64,000 nt of DNA from assembly GCF_001465835.2 (NCBI RefSeq), contig NZ_CP013661.2:1852501-1916500 (forward strand). Direction: 5' to 3'. Below, in pieces: positions 53,131 through 61,854 of the stretch. How positions within the stretch are numbered: position 1 is the stretch's first letter; each line of letters starts with the position of its first letter. Origin of the DNA: Planococcus kocurii. Its GTDB lineage: Bacteria > Bacillota > Bacilli > Bacillales_A > Planococcaceae. Below the pieces are notes generated by a model. It was not told the DNA's origin. It searched no databases and saw only the letters and a program-made list of their open reading frames with translations. Made by a program: the position numbers and the translations under genes.

Positions 53131-53640
53131 TAATATAGTCCCAGTAACTGATTTTACTTATTCATGAGCACCCATTTATACCGTTTTTAAAATAGTCGTA
53201 CAAAATAAAGAAGTGTTTACAGGGGAACAGTTTTACGAGATTCCGTTTGTCAAATTAAGCTAGACGGATATACTCTATTCAGTTGACTCATAAGGCCTCT
53301 AAAGACGTGCGGCAATTTAATGACTTCTGAGGGATATTATTCCGCTTACTTTACTTTGGATTAAGTTATATTTCTATTTTGAATGATTTTCTTTGAAATC
53401 CCATATCTTTAAATGGTCAAAAGACGTAATTAGTAAGGCCAATTAGTTCTTCTATCAGTACCTTTGGGTATCTCTAGAAAATCAGAATAATAATGATGGA
53501 CTCAACCCACAGTAGCTGCCAGGCAGAGTAACATTCCACTACAGACCAAGATTACGGCACACTCTTGGAAGCATTTGGGGGTCACCCGAATAGAATAATT
53601 CTGTTTAGTGTAAATTGACAAAGGAAACTTTATAATTTAG

Positions 53641-53670
53641 GCAAACTTTTTAAGAAGCTCGTCCGTCTAA
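53641..53670 (+). promoter_or_regulatory. SigV-type autoregulatory promoter
   Basis: GCAAAC (53641-53646), 17 bp, CGTCTAA (53664-53670). Close to the SigV class (-35 TGMAAC, -10 CGTCTAA) and located directly upstream of the sigma factor gene. Confidence 0.65.
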
Positions 53671-53740
53671 TAACTAAACTGTAAAAATTAAAAAAATGTG
53701 TTCACAACATGTTAATAGAGAAAAAGGTGATTACTTCGTC

Positions 53741-54238
53741 ATGATGAAAAAAGGGAATTATAAACTCCTAGAGAATTTTATAATAAAAAATCAAGAATCT
53801 CATTATCGCCTAGCATACAGCTATGTTAAAAATAAAGAAAATGCGTTAGATATTGTACAGGATTCCATACTCAAAGCACTCAAATCAATTGATAGTCTAG
53901 AAGAAACCTCCTATTTAAAAACCTGGTTCTACCGAATTATTATCAATACTTCCATGGATTTCATTAGAAAACATAAACGGGTGGAGGTTATGGACGATGA
54001 TATTCTGAGTATACTTTTGCCACAGTTAGAGGATGAAATACCCGATATGGATTTGCAAGCTGCCATTAATCATTTAACTCCAGAATACAAGACACTTATC
54101 ATTCTTCGTTTTTTCGAAGATTTAAAAATCGACGAGATTGCAGAGATAACTGGGCAAAATATTAATTCCGTTAAAACTAGACTCTATAGCGTGTTGAAAA
54201 AACTACGCGTTGAAGTTGGAGAGGATTTTAAACTATGA
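53741..54238 (+). CDS. sigV: ECF sigma factor, SigV type
   Basis: 165-residue extracytoplasmic sigma factor. Region 2 (LAYSYVKNKENALDIVQDSILKALKSI...LKTWFYRIIINTSMDFIRK) and region 4 (LTPEYKTLIILRFFEDLKIDEIAEITGQNINSVKTRLYSVLKKLR) are complete. ATG at 53741 or 53744 after AAAAAGGTGATT; the longer frame from 53696 lacks a ribosome binding site. It overlaps the next gene by 4 bp. That partner is RsiV-like, so this is the lysozyme-responsive SigV rather than SigW or SigM. Confidence 0.88.
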   Translation: MMKKGNYKLLENFIIKNQESHYRLAYSYVKNKENALDIVQDSILKALKSIDSLEETSYLKTWFYRIIINTSMDFIRKHKRVEVMDDDILSILLPQLEDEIPDMDLQAAINHLTPEYKTLIILRFFEDLKIDEIAEITGQNINSVKTRLYSVLKKLRVEVGEDFKL

Positions 54239-55107
54239 AAAAAATAGAAAAGTTAAAAAAAGATTATCATGCGGTAGAAATTCCATCCGAGTTGCAGGCC
54301 ATCGTAAAAGATTCAATTCGTCAAGCTAAAGCAGAGCAGAAGAAACGCCCAATTCTAAAGAAATGGTTGATTATAGCAGCAGCTGCCACTATTTTATTTA
54401 TTGGCAGTATTAACTTGAGTCCGACTATGGCCAGAGCGATGGCGAATATCCCAGGGTTAGCAGAAGTTGTGGAAATTTTTACTGTTCAAACTTTAACTGT
54501 TGATGAAGCAACATATCAAGCCAATTTTAGTATACCTGCGATTGATGGTTTAGAAAATAAAGAGCTACAGGCTTCATTGAACGACAAATATATCGAGGAA
54601 AATAAGGCGCTTTACGAACGATTTGAAGAAGAAGTTGCTGAAATGAAAGAAGTAGAAGGTGGTCATCTTGGAGTTGACTCAGGCTACGAAGTACTGGCAG
54701 ATAGCGAGCAACTGCTATCAATTGCTCGCTATGAAGTGAATACTGTTGGTTCATCTTCAACAACGATGAAGTATGACACCATTGATAAACAACAAAATAT
54801 ACTGATAACACTTCCAAGTCTTTTTGAAAATGATAAATATATCGAGGTGATTAGTTCGTATATAGCGAGAGAAATGAACCGACAAATGTCAATGGATGAT
54901 GAGATCTATTATTTCTCGTTTGATGGATTGGAATTAGACTTTGAAGAAATTAATCCTGAACAAGGGTTTTATATTACTACTACTAATAAACTTGTTATTT
55001 CATTCGACAAGTATGAAGTGGCACCAGGTTATATGGGGATTGTGACATTCGAGATTCCTTCGGATATACTGAGAAATTTGTTGGTCAGTGACGTATACAT
55101 CAACTAA
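54235..55107 (+). CDS. rsiV: RsiV-type anti-sigma factor
   Basis: 290-residue membrane anti-sigma factor. Cytoplasmic N-terminus (about 1-42), one membrane helix (KKWLIIAAAATILFIGSINL), then an extracellular domain with the DUF4163/DUF3298 pattern (VDEATYQANFSIPAIDGLENKELQASLND; EEINPEQGFYITTTNKLVISFDKYEVAPGYMG). B. subtilis RsiV binds lysozyme through this domain and is then cleaved to free SigV. Overlapping start (ATGA) with sigV indicates coupling. Confidence 0.88.
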   Translation: MKKIEKLKKDYHAVEIPSELQAIVKDSIRQAKAEQKKRPILKKWLIIAAAATILFIGSINLSPTMARAMANIPGLAEVVEIFTVQTLTVDEATYQANFSIPAIDGLENKELQASLNDKYIEENKALYERFEEEVAEMKEVEGGHLGVDSGYEVLADSEQLLSIARYEVNTVGSSSTTMKYDTIDKQQNILITLPSLFENDKYIEVISSYIAREMNRQMSMDDEIYYFSFDGLELDFEEINPEQGFYITTTNKLVISFDKYEVAPGYMGIVTFEIPSDILRNLLVSDVYIN

Positions 55108-55121
55108 TTTCTTTGCATTTC

Positions 55122-55157
55122 AAAGTAGCAAACACATTCACCTGTTTGCTACTTTTG
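55122..55157 (+). terminator. Terminator after rsiV
   Basis: AAAGTAGCAAACA / TGTTTGCTACTTT perfect 13 bp stem, 8 nt loop, T-rich end. The deacetylase gene downstream therefore needs readthrough or its own promoter; I see no convincing SigV box in 55158-55277. Confidence 0.85.
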
Positions 55158-55277
55158 CAAAATAAATTGTCGAGTTGGATTTTAAGACGGTGTCCCCATA
55201 AATATATTGCTTATACTAAACTATTAATTTGAATCACCTGTTTAAATTGTTATATAAGTACTGAAGGAGTTTTTAGC

Positions 55278-56141
55278 TTGGAAAAAGCACGCAGAAATCA
55301 TCGATACTTTTGGATTGATATCACATTTTTAATTGTTATGATTGCACTACCCATATCCACTATGAGTTTAATTACATTGATTACTAAAGAGTCGGCCGTT
55401 ACTCAGGCTTCGACTAAAATCGAAACTACGGACTCCCATAAATTCGAATTGGTAAATAGCAATACGCTTGGAAATCTGATTTCCGAAACTTCTTTACAGA
55501 AAGGAAATACTGCTTCCTCTCTAAATCAGAAAGATAGCACTAAGTATGTTGCCAAAGACGAAGAAATAAAAGGGGATTATGTCGATAGCAATAAAAAAGT
55601 AGCCCTTACATTCGATGATGGACCGCATCCGAAAGTAACAATGCAAATTCTTGAGATATTAAAAAAATACGATGCAAAAGCAACATTTTTTATGCTTGGC
55701 AATATGGTTGAAAAATATCCAGAAATCGCAAAAAATGTTCAGAGAGCAGGTCATGAGCTTGGTAACCATGCTTGGAGTCATCTTGATTTGACAAACTTAG
55801 GTGCAGAAGCAGCGCAAAATGAAATTGCTGAGACATCTGCTATAATCGAAAATACTACCGGTCAAAAAGCAACTGAATTCAGACCCCCTTATGGAGCGGT
55901 AGATGGAACTGTTCGGAACCAGACAGACTTGCCTTTCATCTTTTGGGATGTCGATACACTCGACTGGAAACACCGCGATTCAAAACAACTTCTTACTCAC
56001 GTTAAAGATATAACGAAAGAAGGAAGTACGATCCTTATGCATGATATTCACCAATCTACAGCAGATGGCCTCGATGCAGTTCTGGCCTACTTACAAAGTG
56101 AGGGCTATACTTTCGTTACAGTTTCAGATTTAAATAATTAA
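55278..56141 (+). CDS. pgdA: Polysaccharide deacetylase, PgdA-like
   Basis: 287-residue membrane-anchored carbohydrate esterase 4. N-terminal helix (FWIDITFLIVMIALPISTM), a Ser/Thr-rich linker, then NodB motifs in order: TFDDGPHP, GNHAWSH (metal HxxxH), RPPYGAVD, WDVDTLDWKHRD and ILMHDIHQS. N-deacetylation of peptidoglycan GlcNAc blocks lysozyme. Location after sigV-rsiV mirrors Enterococcus faecalis, where SigV controls pgdA. TTG start after AAGGAG. Confidence 0.9.
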   Translation: MEKARRNHRYFWIDITFLIVMIALPISTMSLITLITKESAVTQASTKIETTDSHKFELVNSNTLGNLISETSLQKGNTASSLNQKDSTKYVAKDEEIKGDYVDSNKKVALTFDDGPHPKVTMQILEILKKYDAKATFFMLGNMVEKYPEIAKNVQRAGHELGNHAWSHLDLTNLGAEAAQNEIAETSAIIENTTGQKATEFRPPYGAVDGTVRNQTDLPFIFWDVDTLDWKHRDSKQLLTHVKDITKEGSTILMHDIHQSTADGLDAVLAYLQSEGYTFVTVSDLNN

Positions 56142-56441
56142 TCGCTTACTCCCAAATTAAATATTAAATAGTACTTTTACATGTAAATTGAAGAAAATTG
56201 GCTTTTCAAAATTACCTATAAATATGATGAAGATTACTTTTTGACTTTTATTCTTCCCAAAAATATAGAAGAAGGTAGATTTAATTTTTTTACCGAAGGA
56301 TATGAATAGTTTCTAAATTTTTAGTGTATTGACATTTTACTGATTTGAAAATCAGCTCTGCGTAAAGAATATTGGGAATTCCTTTTCATATAACGATAAA
56401 ATTTTTAATTAGTTCCGGCAGTCAGTATACCTAATAACATA

Positions 56442-56555
56442 GGTTTACATATCATAAGTTATCGGAAGTAGCGGTAATTTCAATAGCAAAACACAAAGAG
56501 GAGGATGGATGCCGATTGGCACTTAACTTCCTCTTTTGTCTATAACAATCTACTT
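56442..56555 (+). other. dif-like site G with terminator and tail
   Basis: Core 56442-56469: GGTTTACATAT, centre CATAAG, TTATCGGAAGT. Hairpin AAAGAGGA...TCCTCTTT and tail CTACTTTTACGAATGC. The 56142-56441 stretch has no gene. Confidence 0.86.
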
Positions 56556-56751
56556 TTACGAATGCTGTTTCTCGATTACTACATTCTTTAAGAACGTTTT
56601 AAACTACAAAGGACTGTAAACGCTAAACTAGACTAAACAGTTTTCCACAAATAACGGTAAACAGATTCCACCAAATAAGACTCAACAGTTTACCGATACC
56701 GATTCACTTTTAATATACTTGAGAGAGTCTATTGAAAGTGAGGAATGAGGA

Positions 56752-58296
56752 GTGGAAAAGTTTATGATTTACAACGAGATTCACCAACTTCGCAGCGCGG
56801 GTTTTTCAAATAGCGCTATTGCGAAAAAGCTGAAGATATCTAGAAATCGTGTGATTGACTACGGAAATATGACACCTGATGATTTTTGTAAATTCGTTCT
56901 TTCGCTGCAAAGCAGAAGCAAGAAATTGGATCCTTACCACGAGGAGATTGTCAGCTGGCTAAAAGAGCATCCCGATCTGACAGGTGCACAGATTTTTGAT
57001 TGGCTGGAGGAACGATTGGGTGTAAAGTCCATCGCTGAAAATACCGTCAGGAATTATGTGAACGAATTGCGGGAAGTCTATCATATTCCTAAGCAGGCTG
57101 CAGAGCGCACATTCAGTGCAGTTCCAGAACTTCCGATGGGCCAACAGATGCAAGTAGACTTTGGAGAGAAGAAGGTATTAACCACTGAAGAGACATACCG
57201 AAAGGTGTATTTCATTGGTTTTGTGTTAGCGCATTCGAGGTTCAAGTATGTGGAGTTTCTGGATCGACCCTTCCGGGCAAGCGACTTAATACATATGCAT
57301 GAGAATGCCTTTCGCCATTTTGGGGGCATGTGCCAAGAAATCGTCTATGACCAAGACCGGCTCTTAATGGTTAGTGAGAATTCGGGAGATTTGATCATGA
57401 CAGCGGAATTCACCAAATACCAACAGACACGAAAATTCAAAGTCTATCTTTGTCGGAAGTCGGATCCGCAATCGAAAGGAAAAATCGAACAAGTCGTGAA
57501 ATACGTCAAAAACAACTTTGTTAAAAACCGAACCTTTGATAATTTGATGGATTGGCAAGCTGCCTGCATGAAGTGGCTGGAACGAACCGGTAATTACAAA
57601 GTTCATCACAACATCAAAAAAAGACCCTTCGAGGTGTACGCCCTGGAAAAGCAACACCTGCAAAAGGTCTCTGGTACTTACATTTTTGAAAAAGTCTTCA
57701 CTTCGAGTATAACAAGAGATATCAAGCATGACAATGTCATTCGTTTCGACTCAAACCGTTACAGTGTGCCCCGTGGCACTTACCGTAAAGGTGCGCCAAA
57801 TATCGCTTATGTTCAGACGGATAACCACTACCTGTACATACGTCTCCAGGAACATGGGGAGATATTAGCGAAACACCGATTGGCGAAGGGCAAAGGAGAA
57901 GTCATTTCGGACCCTACCCATCGTGAACGAAATCAGACCAAACGAGATGATTTAATCCAGCAAATTCAAGACCAATTAGCAGATGCAGAAACAAGCACCT
58001 GGTTCATTGAGCAATTGACCGAACGGTATCCCCGCCATTTGGTCGACCAATTGAAAGTCGTGCAATCTGTCATTGGAAATCACCCTCACTTTGTCGATGA
58101 AGCGCTGGATGAGATGAAACGGCTCAAGCTAACGAGCGCCAATGATTTACGGGACATCACTATCTCGTTAGAGATAGAAAGCCAAAAGAAGCAAAAGAAA
58201 GCCGGCACGATCAACGAGAAGTACAAAGACTTCGTGGCACCCGAACGAACAGCGGATATTTACCTCTCCGTCCTTCAAGGAGGTGAGAACCAATGA
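56752..58296 (+). CDS. istA: IS21 family transposase
   Basis: 514-residue DDE transposase. N-terminal HTH (NEIHQLRSAGFSNSAIAKKLKISRNRVIDY). Catalytic core with Asp in MGQQMQVDFGEKK, Asp in EIVYDQDRLLMVSEN and Glu in SDPQSKGKIEQVVKYVKNNF. C-terminal beta-barrel-like region about 300-400. GTG start at 56752, with ATG 56764 possible. Overlaps istB by 4 bp. Confidence 0.95.
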   Translation: MEKFMIYNEIHQLRSAGFSNSAIAKKLKISRNRVIDYGNMTPDDFCKFVLSLQSRSKKLDPYHEEIVSWLKEHPDLTGAQIFDWLEERLGVKSIAENTVRNYVNELREVYHIPKQAAERTFSAVPELPMGQQMQVDFGEKKVLTTEETYRKVYFIGFVLAHSRFKYVEFLDRPFRASDLIHMHENAFRHFGGMCQEIVYDQDRLLMVSENSGDLIMTAEFTKYQQTRKFKVYLCRKSDPQSKGKIEQVVKYVKNNFVKNRTFDNLMDWQAACMKWLERTGNYKVHHNIKKRPFEVYALEKQHLQKVSGTYIFEKVFTSSITRDIKHDNVIRFDSNRYSVPRGTYRKGAPNIAYVQTDNHYLYIRLQEHGEILAKHRLAKGKGEVISDPTHRERNQTKRDDLIQQIQDQLADAETSTWFIEQLTERYPRHLVDQLKVVQSVIGNHPHFVDEALDEMKRLKLTSANDLRDITISLEIESQKKQKKAGTINEKYKDFVAPERTADIYLSVLQGGENQ

Positions 58297-59066
58297 GTCT
58301 TCCCTACGAAGAATTACAAGAAAAGTGCCGAACCTTGCGGTTGGCAGAAACGGCCAAAGAACTGCCAAGTTTTCTACGCGAAGCCGAGGCAAAGGGATGG
58401 ACGTATCATGAGTTTATCCATGAAGTGCTTAGTTATGAAATGCGTTGTCGCGAACGCAAAACCAGCGAAAAGCTCATGAAATGGGCAGAGTTCCCTGAAT
58501 TACTTACATTCGAGGAGTTTCGCCTGGAAGAACAGACAGCTATCGGTGAAAAGCAGCTGAATGTGTTAAAGGAGCTGTCTTGGGTCGATGACTGTTTTAC
58601 GTTGATCATGAGGGGGCCGACAGGCGCGGGCAAGACTCATTTATCGACTGCTTTAGGTATCCACGCCATCGAGCGTGGGTATCAGGTGTCGTTTGTATCG
58701 ATGGAGCGCCTTATCTATGTGTTGAAATCAAAAGAATACACGAGCAAGTCAAAAACGAGATATAAGCGGATTACCACTTCTGATCTAATCATCATTGATG
58801 ATGTCATGTACATGGCTTATGAGCCTCAAGAGGCTCATCTGTTCTTCCAATTCATTTATGAAATGTACGACAAAGCGGCCTTCATTTTGACTTCAAATAA
58901 AGGTCCAGCCGAATGGGGGAAATTCTTAGGCGATCAGACCTTAACAACCGCCATCTTAGACCGCCTACTTCATCGAAGTGAGATTCTTACATTTGACGAG
59001 AAGCAAGACAGCATCCGAATGAGATACAGAAAAACGTTATTTAGCAATCAAGGTGTTGAATCTTAA
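58293..59066 (+). CDS. istB: IS21 helper ATPase
   Basis: 257-residue AAA+ protein that assists IstA in target selection. Walker A RGPTGAGKTHLSTAL, Walker B SDLIIIDDVMYM and sensor-1 AAFILTSNKGPAEWG. Complete, with AAGGAGGTGA before the ATG. Confidence 0.95.
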   Translation: MSLPYEELQEKCRTLRLAETAKELPSFLREAEAKGWTYHEFIHEVLSYEMRCRERKTSEKLMKWAEFPELLTFEEFRLEEQTAIGEKQLNVLKELSWVDDCFTLIMRGPTGAGKTHLSTALGIHAIERGYQVSFVSMERLIYVLKSKEYTSKSKTRYKRITTSDLIIIDDVMYMAYEPQEAHLFFQFIYEMYDKAAFILTSNKGPAEWGKFLGDQTLTTAILDRLLHRSEILTFDEKQDSIRMRYRKTLFSNQGVES

Positions 59067-59301
59067 TTGTGAAAAACTGTTTGTTTCTACTTGACGGTTA
59101 CAAGGACCTTAACGAGAGAAGGAAGAGTAGAGTTTTGCTTCTATAATCAATAAGTAGAGTATAAGTAGAGTCATATTGACCAGTCTTTGAGTGAAAGCAT
59201 TTAATGAAATTACTTCCTGAACAAGTAATAAATAATAGTGGGAAATTTCATCCCAAAAACTGCAACTCATGAGCGTAAGTGTTCTCCTTCATAATCAAAA
59301 A

Positions 59302-59352
59302 AAGCACAGCCACAAGGAAATGAATGGAGCCATTTCGTTGTGGCTGTGTTTT
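59302..59352. terminator. Terminator of the ABC exporter genes
   Basis: AGCACAGCCACAA.GAAATG / CATTTC.TTGTGGCTGTG.TT, about 18 paired bases, T or A tails on both sides. Confidence 0.88.
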
Positions 59353-59366
59353 CAATAACTCAATGT

Positions 59367-60272
59367 CTACTCAGCCAAGAACATTTCCTCTAAAGAAGGT
59401 TCATTGACTTCCACACGAAAAATGTTCACATGGCAATTCGTGAAAGCGCGGATGAGTTCAGCTATTTTCTGTTCACTGTCAACAGTGATAGTGGTGAAGG
59501 ATGCTGTTTGTTGTATTTCTGTCCCGGCAGTTTCCAGCCAAGCATACAGCTTTTGAGCTTCGCCAGTCGGAATTGGATCATGTTTTAGCTGAACGGTGAT
59601 CGCAGACCGATAATATGCACGCAGTTCATCCATCGTACCACTTTTGACGATGCCTCCGTCTTTCATGATAGCGATGGTGGTGCAGATTTTTTCAACTTCA
59701 TCAAGGTTGTGGGATGTCATGAAAACGGTCTTTCCTTGTTGTTTCAATGAACCAATCAGCTTATGTATGTGTAAAGCAGATTCAGCATCCAGCCCCGAAG
59801 TTGGTTCATCTAGAAAAACAAGACTTGGATTGTGAATGATGGCTTGTGCAATGCCCAGTTTTTTCTTCATCCCGAATGAAAACTTACTGACTTTCTTTTT
59901 GCCCTCATTTTCCAGACCCACAAGCTTTAAGACATGCTGGCACTCTGTCTCAGAGACTGATTTACCAGACAGAGCTGAAAGAAATTTCAAATGTTTCATT
60001 GCCGACATTGAATTAAAAAGTGTAGAATAGTCCGGCATCACACCGATGTGCTTTTTAATGCGTTCATTGGGACCATCGACGCCAAGGAGAGAAAAACTTC
60101 CGCTCGTCGGGTGAGTAATACCTGTCAGCATATTGATGAATGTAGATTTGCCAGCGCCATTGCGGCCAAGAAAGCCGAAAATTTCTCCTCTCTCCACAAC
60201 TAGGCTGATCCCGTTGACTACAGGGGTAGAGCCATAGGTTTTATTTAACATATTCGTTTCAATTGCTTTCAT
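59367..60272 (-). CDS. ABC transporter ATP-binding protein
   Basis: 301 residues. Walker A GFLGRNGAGKST (about 37), signature region KFSFGMKKKLGIAQA (a degenerate LSGGQ), Walker B SLVFLDEPTSGLD and H-loop VFMTSHNLDEVE. A C-terminal extension (about 215-300) is typical of drug or peptide exporters. ATG at 60272 overlaps the permease stop (TGATG) with AGGAGGG upstream, so translation is coupled. Divergent from a two-component system likely to control it. Confidence 0.92.
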   Translation of the reverse strand: MKAIETNMLNKTYGSTPVVNGISLVVERGEIFGFLGRNGAGKSTFINMLTGITHPTSGSFSLLGVDGPNERIKKHIGVMPDYSTLFNSMSAMKHLKFLSALSGKSVSETECQHVLKLVGLENEGKKKVSKFSFGMKKKLGIAQAIIHNPSLVFLDEPTSGLDAESALHIHKLIGSLKQQGKTVFMTSHNLDEVEKICTTIAIMKDGGIVKSGTMDELRAYYRSAITVQLKHDPIPTGEAQKLYAWLETAGTEIQQTASFTTITVDSEQKIAELIRAFTNCHVNIFRVEVNEPSLEEMFLAE

Positions 60273-60961
60273 CAAAATTCCCTCCTATTAAAAATCGCCA
60301 TTGCAGCTGCCAGTATCAATCCAGCCAAACCAAAAATAATCAAAAACAGGTAATTGTCTGCAACCAAATAGTAATAGGGGCTAGCAAACTTGAGCCAGCT
60401 AATCCAATTGTTGTCTGTAAACACAAGCCATAAGCTAAGAATTGGAAACAGCAGTCCAACCAATATACCCAAGAACATTGTTATAGAAGGTTTAGGAATC
60501 ATGATGGACAACAAAATTGTCAAAGCAATTTGGAATGTTGATAAAGCAATCACTTGTGAAAAGATAAAAAAATTGAATTTCAATGAAAACATACCAATCA
60601 ACAAGAATGAAATGAGGATGCAGGTAAACCAAAAAAGCCAGGTGCCGGCAAATTTACCAAGTATAATACGAAGCCGAGAAGTCCTGGTAACCAAAAAACG
60701 CATAGTTCGTTCGTGGCTCTCTTTGTTGATACTGTCATGTGAAAGTCCCATCACGAACAGCTGGCCGAATAACAGTAGCAAAAGTAGAAGTCCACCGGTA
60801 TGGATATCGGACATTTCTTTTTCTGTCATAGAGATGCCCGTAGTCAAAACTTGCGAGTACTTCGCTGAGTAATAGGAAGTAGTGAGCAATATAGCAATGA
60901 TAAGAATAGATTTGATGCTTTTAAACATACTGATAAACTCTCGTTTTCCGATTGCGATCAT
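60272..60961 (-). CDS. ABC-2 type permease
   Basis: 229-residue integral membrane protein with six hydrophobic segments (ILIIAILLTTSYYSAKY, LLLLLLFGQLFVMGLS, TWLFWFTCILISFLLIGMF, and three more). The conserved cytoplasmic helix NKESHERTMRFLVTRTSRLRIILGKF is typical of ABC-2 exporters. First gene of a two-gene operon with its ATPase. Substrate unknown. Confidence 0.87.
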   Translation of the reverse strand: MIAIGKREFISMFKSIKSILIIAILLTTSYYSAKYSQVLTTGISMTEKEMSDIHTGGLLLLLLLFGQLFVMGLSHDSINKESHERTMRFLVTRTSRLRIILGKFAGTWLFWFTCILISFLLIGMFSLKFNFFIFSQVIALSTFQIALTILLSIMIPKPSITMFLGILVGLLFPILSLWLVFTDNNWISWLKFASPYYYLVADNYLFLIIFGLAGLILAAAMAIFNRREF

Positions 60962-61029
60962 AGTGGATTCCCTCCAAGGTTCTTTTCGTTGCCCTCTAAG
61001 TGAGGCCTGCTTTTATTATAGAACCTTTT

Positions 61030-61071
61030 CCTTAAGGAGAAAGAAACGTTACCTTAATTCTTCCTTAATTC
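61030..61071. promoter_or_regulatory. Direct repeats between exporter and two-component genes, candidate response-regulator sites
   Basis: CCTTAA at 61030, 61052 and 61063. The last two extend to CCTTAATTC spaced 11 bp, and the first is two turns (22 bp) away. OmpR-type regulators bind such helical-turn-spaced direct repeats. Placed between the divergent operons. Confidence 0.6.
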
Positions 61072-61137
61072 TCCTTTTTTTAAAGTTAGTGAATGATATT
61101 ATAGTTAACAGGAAACTATTTGGAAAGGGGGGGCAGA

Positions 61138-61854
61138 ATGAAAGAACCGCAATTATTGATTGTTGAAGACGAGCAAGCGATTTTACATATGCTGATTACG
61201 ATTCTAAAAAAAGAGAATTTCTTCCATATTGATGCAGCAAGCTCAGCAGAAGAGGCTTTGGTTTTGTGCAAGATGAAATCATATGATTTGATTTTACTAG
61301 ATATCACGCTGCCCGGTCGCAGCGGCTTTGAAGTCTGTCCGCTTATTCGAGAAATCTCCGATGCATCAATCTTCTTTCTGACAGCACGGTCGACGGACTT
61401 GGATAAGCTTTCGGGATTTGCAGTGGGGGCGGATGACTATATCACCAAACCGTTCAATCCACTAGAAGTTGCAGCCCGCATCAAAGTGCACCTTCGAAGA
61501 CGTCTTGGAAGCGTACCACGGGTCGAAGCGAACTTATTTGAATTTGGTCCACTCTCCGTCAATACGAATGCTGGAGAAGTGAGACTTCATGGACAGCCCG
61601 TTGAACTCCCAGCCCAAGTGTATCAGTTGCTGTTGTTTTTCTGCAGGCACCCTAATCAATTGTTCAGCAAGAGCCAGCTTTACGAAAAGGTGTGGGGCGA
61701 AGAGTTTTTTGGAGAAGATAATACGGTGATGGTCCACATCCGAAAGTTACGAGAAAAAATCGAAGCAAGTCCGAGCAATCCGAAGTTTATTGTCACAGTA
61801 AGAGGACTGGGCTACAAGTTCATTCCGGAAGGAGGAACCCATGAATCTTTATAA
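61138..61854 (+). CDS. OmpR-family response regulator
   Basis: 238 residues. Receiver domain with acidic pocket (LLIVEDEQ), phospho-Asp in YDLILLDITLPGRSG, and switch residues FFLTARS and GADDYITKPFNP. C-terminal winged helix (LPAQVYQLLLFFCRHPNQLFSKSQLYEKVWGEEFFGEDNTVMVHIRKLREKIE). ATG at 61138 after AAGGGGGGG. Overlaps the kinase gene by 14 bp. Confidence 0.95.
   Translation: MKEPQLLIVEDEQAILHMLITILKKENFFHIDAASSAEEALVLCKMKSYDLILLDITLPGRSGFEVCPLIREISDASIFFLTARSTDLDKLSGFAVGADDYITKPFNPLEVAARIKVHLRRRLGSVPRVEANLFEFGPLSVNTNAGEVRLHGQPVELPAQVYQLLLFFCRHPNQLFSKSQLYEKVWGEEFFGEDNTVMVHIRKLREKIEASPSNPKFIVTVRGLGYKFIPEGGTHESL

Larger units (their letters stand above)
56615..59102 (+). mobile_element. IS21-family insertion sequence with 5 bp target duplication
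   Basis: 2488 bp. Imperfect terminal inverted repeats begin TGTAAACG (left) and TGTAACCG (right, inverted) and share a second block AAACAGTTTT.CAC. Flanked by direct repeats AGGAC (56610-56614 and 59103-59107). Left end has several AAACAG-type subrepeats, as usual for IS21. Carries intact istA and istB, so it may still be active. Inserted between dif-like site G and the ABC exporter. Confidence 0.93.

Noticed and set aside
53131-53640. Possible gene in the long gap before sigV
   Set aside because: Stops are frequent in all frames and no motif emerges; I see only decayed or non-coding sequence.
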